A stretch of DNA of 7,775 bases from an uncultured Bacteroidota bacterium (GTDB taxonomy: Bacteria > Bacteroidota > Bacteroidia > Chitinophagales > Chitinophagaceae), in assembly GCA_903825095.1 (NCBI GenBank), contig CAIJZF010000128.1:1-7775 (forward strand), in the 5' to 3' direction. This document shows, piece by piece, positions 7,607-7,775 of the stretch; within the stretch, counting starts at the first letter, position 1; each line of letters begins with the position of its first letter. Under the pieces are notes generated by a model. That model was not told the origin of the DNA. It was given only the letters and a program-made list of their open reading frames with translations, and did no database searches. The translations under genes and the position numbers were made by a program.

Positions 7607-7620
7607 GTTCCATATGGAAC
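7607..7620. repeat. Perfect palindrome GTTCCATATGGAAC, copy 2 (possible protein-binding site)
   Basis: This second exact copy lies 31 nt beyond the ybeY stop codon. The 52-bp centre-to-centre distance from copy 1 is close to five turns of B-DNA, so two bound dimers would lie on the same face. Both copies are followed on the plus strand by GTTTT, so each could also fold as a short hairpin with a U-run in plus-strand RNA, but no plus-strand gene is present to be terminated. Confidence 0.7.
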
Positions 7621-7651
7621 GTTTTTCATGAGAAAAAGGGATAAAACCCAA

Positions 7652-7775
7652 TTAGGCGATAGACTTTAGGTAGGATTTCAGCCATTTGTCCTCCTGGGCA
7701 CGCATTTTTTTGATATCTGCAGGCTTTTTGTCCTTGTAACCGCAAAAATGAAGGGCGCCATGGAAAATTACCCTA
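7652..7775 (-). CDS. ybeY: Endoribonuclease YbeY, C-terminal end (5' part outside the window)
   Basis: The last 40 codons of a gene entering from the right edge read RVIFHGALHFCGYKDK and end in KSYLKSIA before TAA at 7652-7654. The HGxLHxxGY motif is the zinc-binding signature of YbeY, a metal-dependent endoribonuclease involved in 16S rRNA 3'-end maturation and ribosome quality control. Two metal-ligand histidines (visible residues 5 and 9) are present. The position of the third histidine in the E. coli protein (HxxxHxxxxxH) is Asp here (visible residue 15, in GYKDK), which I recall as the usual Bacteroidota form. The charged C-terminal helix (MRAQEDKWLKSYL) also fits the family. Its stop lies about 350 nt before mnmG. 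The identification rests on a short segment but a specific motif. Confidence 0.9.
   Translation of the reverse strand, partial: RVIFHGALHFCGYKDKKPADIKKMRAQEDKWLKSYLKSIA

Larger units (their letters stand above)
7301..7651. other. Gene-free interval between ybeY and mnmG with two repeat families
   Basis: About 350 bases carry no gene I can support. From right to left they hold two 14-bp palindromes (7607-7620, 7555-7568), two copies of a foldable repeat of about 41 bp (7481-7521, 7405-7445), and the mnmG promoter (7310-7340). No strong terminator is visible just after ybeY: the nearest candidate is a 3-bp GGG/CCC stem before TTTTT. No DnaA boxes, tRNA or transposase remnant was seen. Confidence 0.7.

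Noticed and set aside
7555..7626. Two plus-strand rho-independent terminators at the palindromes
   Set aside because: Each could form a 7-bp stem followed by Us, but nothing is transcribed on the plus strand in this window, so a protein-binding dyad is the simpler reading.
7301..7651. Replication origin next to mnmG
   Set aside because: No DnaA boxes of the TTATNCACA type and no clustered AT-rich 13-mers were seen. The parS-like palindromes alone do not show an origin.

Overview
The window looks like chromosomal DNA of a member of the Bacteroidota, possibly a Chitinophagaceae-like bacterium (the family is a guess). The reasons are an AT-rich composition, genes with no Shine-Dalgarno sequences, a perfect Bacteroidota-type -7 promoter box (TATCTTTG) just before mnmG, and PolA, MnmG and YbeY proteins with Bacteroidota-like wording. 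Every gene I can support lies on the minus strand, so transcription runs from right to left.

Read in the direction of transcription, the window opens with the last 40 codons of ybeY (7652-7775). A gene-free stretch of about 350 bases follows (7301-7651). It holds two copies of a 14-bp perfect palindrome spaced 52 bp centre to centre, then two copies of a GC-richer, foldable repeat of about 41 bp, then the mnmG promoter. mnmG (5432-7300) is complete and encodes a tRNA-modifying enzyme.

Next comes a two-gene operon of secreted amidohydrolase-like proteins (5307 down to 991). The first gene encodes 1001 residues: a signal peptide, an amidohydrolase-like module that has lost its metal-binding histidines, a beta-rich linker, and a second module with an intact HxH, His, His, Asp metal site. 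The second gene starts 3 nt after the first one stops. It encodes a secreted single-module protein that has also lost the histidines. The operon therefore encodes three related modules of which only one appears able to bind metal. Its substrate cannot be read from the sequence.

A strong intrinsic terminator (927-964) ends this operon. polA begins only 14 nt beyond it and runs off the left edge (1-912), leaving just the 5'-nuclease part of DNA polymerase I in view.

Most genes are housekeeping (YbeY in rRNA maturation, MnmG in tRNA wobble modification, PolA in replication and repair). The parts that invite a closer look are the one-active, two-degenerate amidohydrolase operon, the parS-like palindrome pair, the repeat pair, and the terminator placed right against polA. 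I found no RNA genes, CRISPR array, insertion sequence or replication origin.
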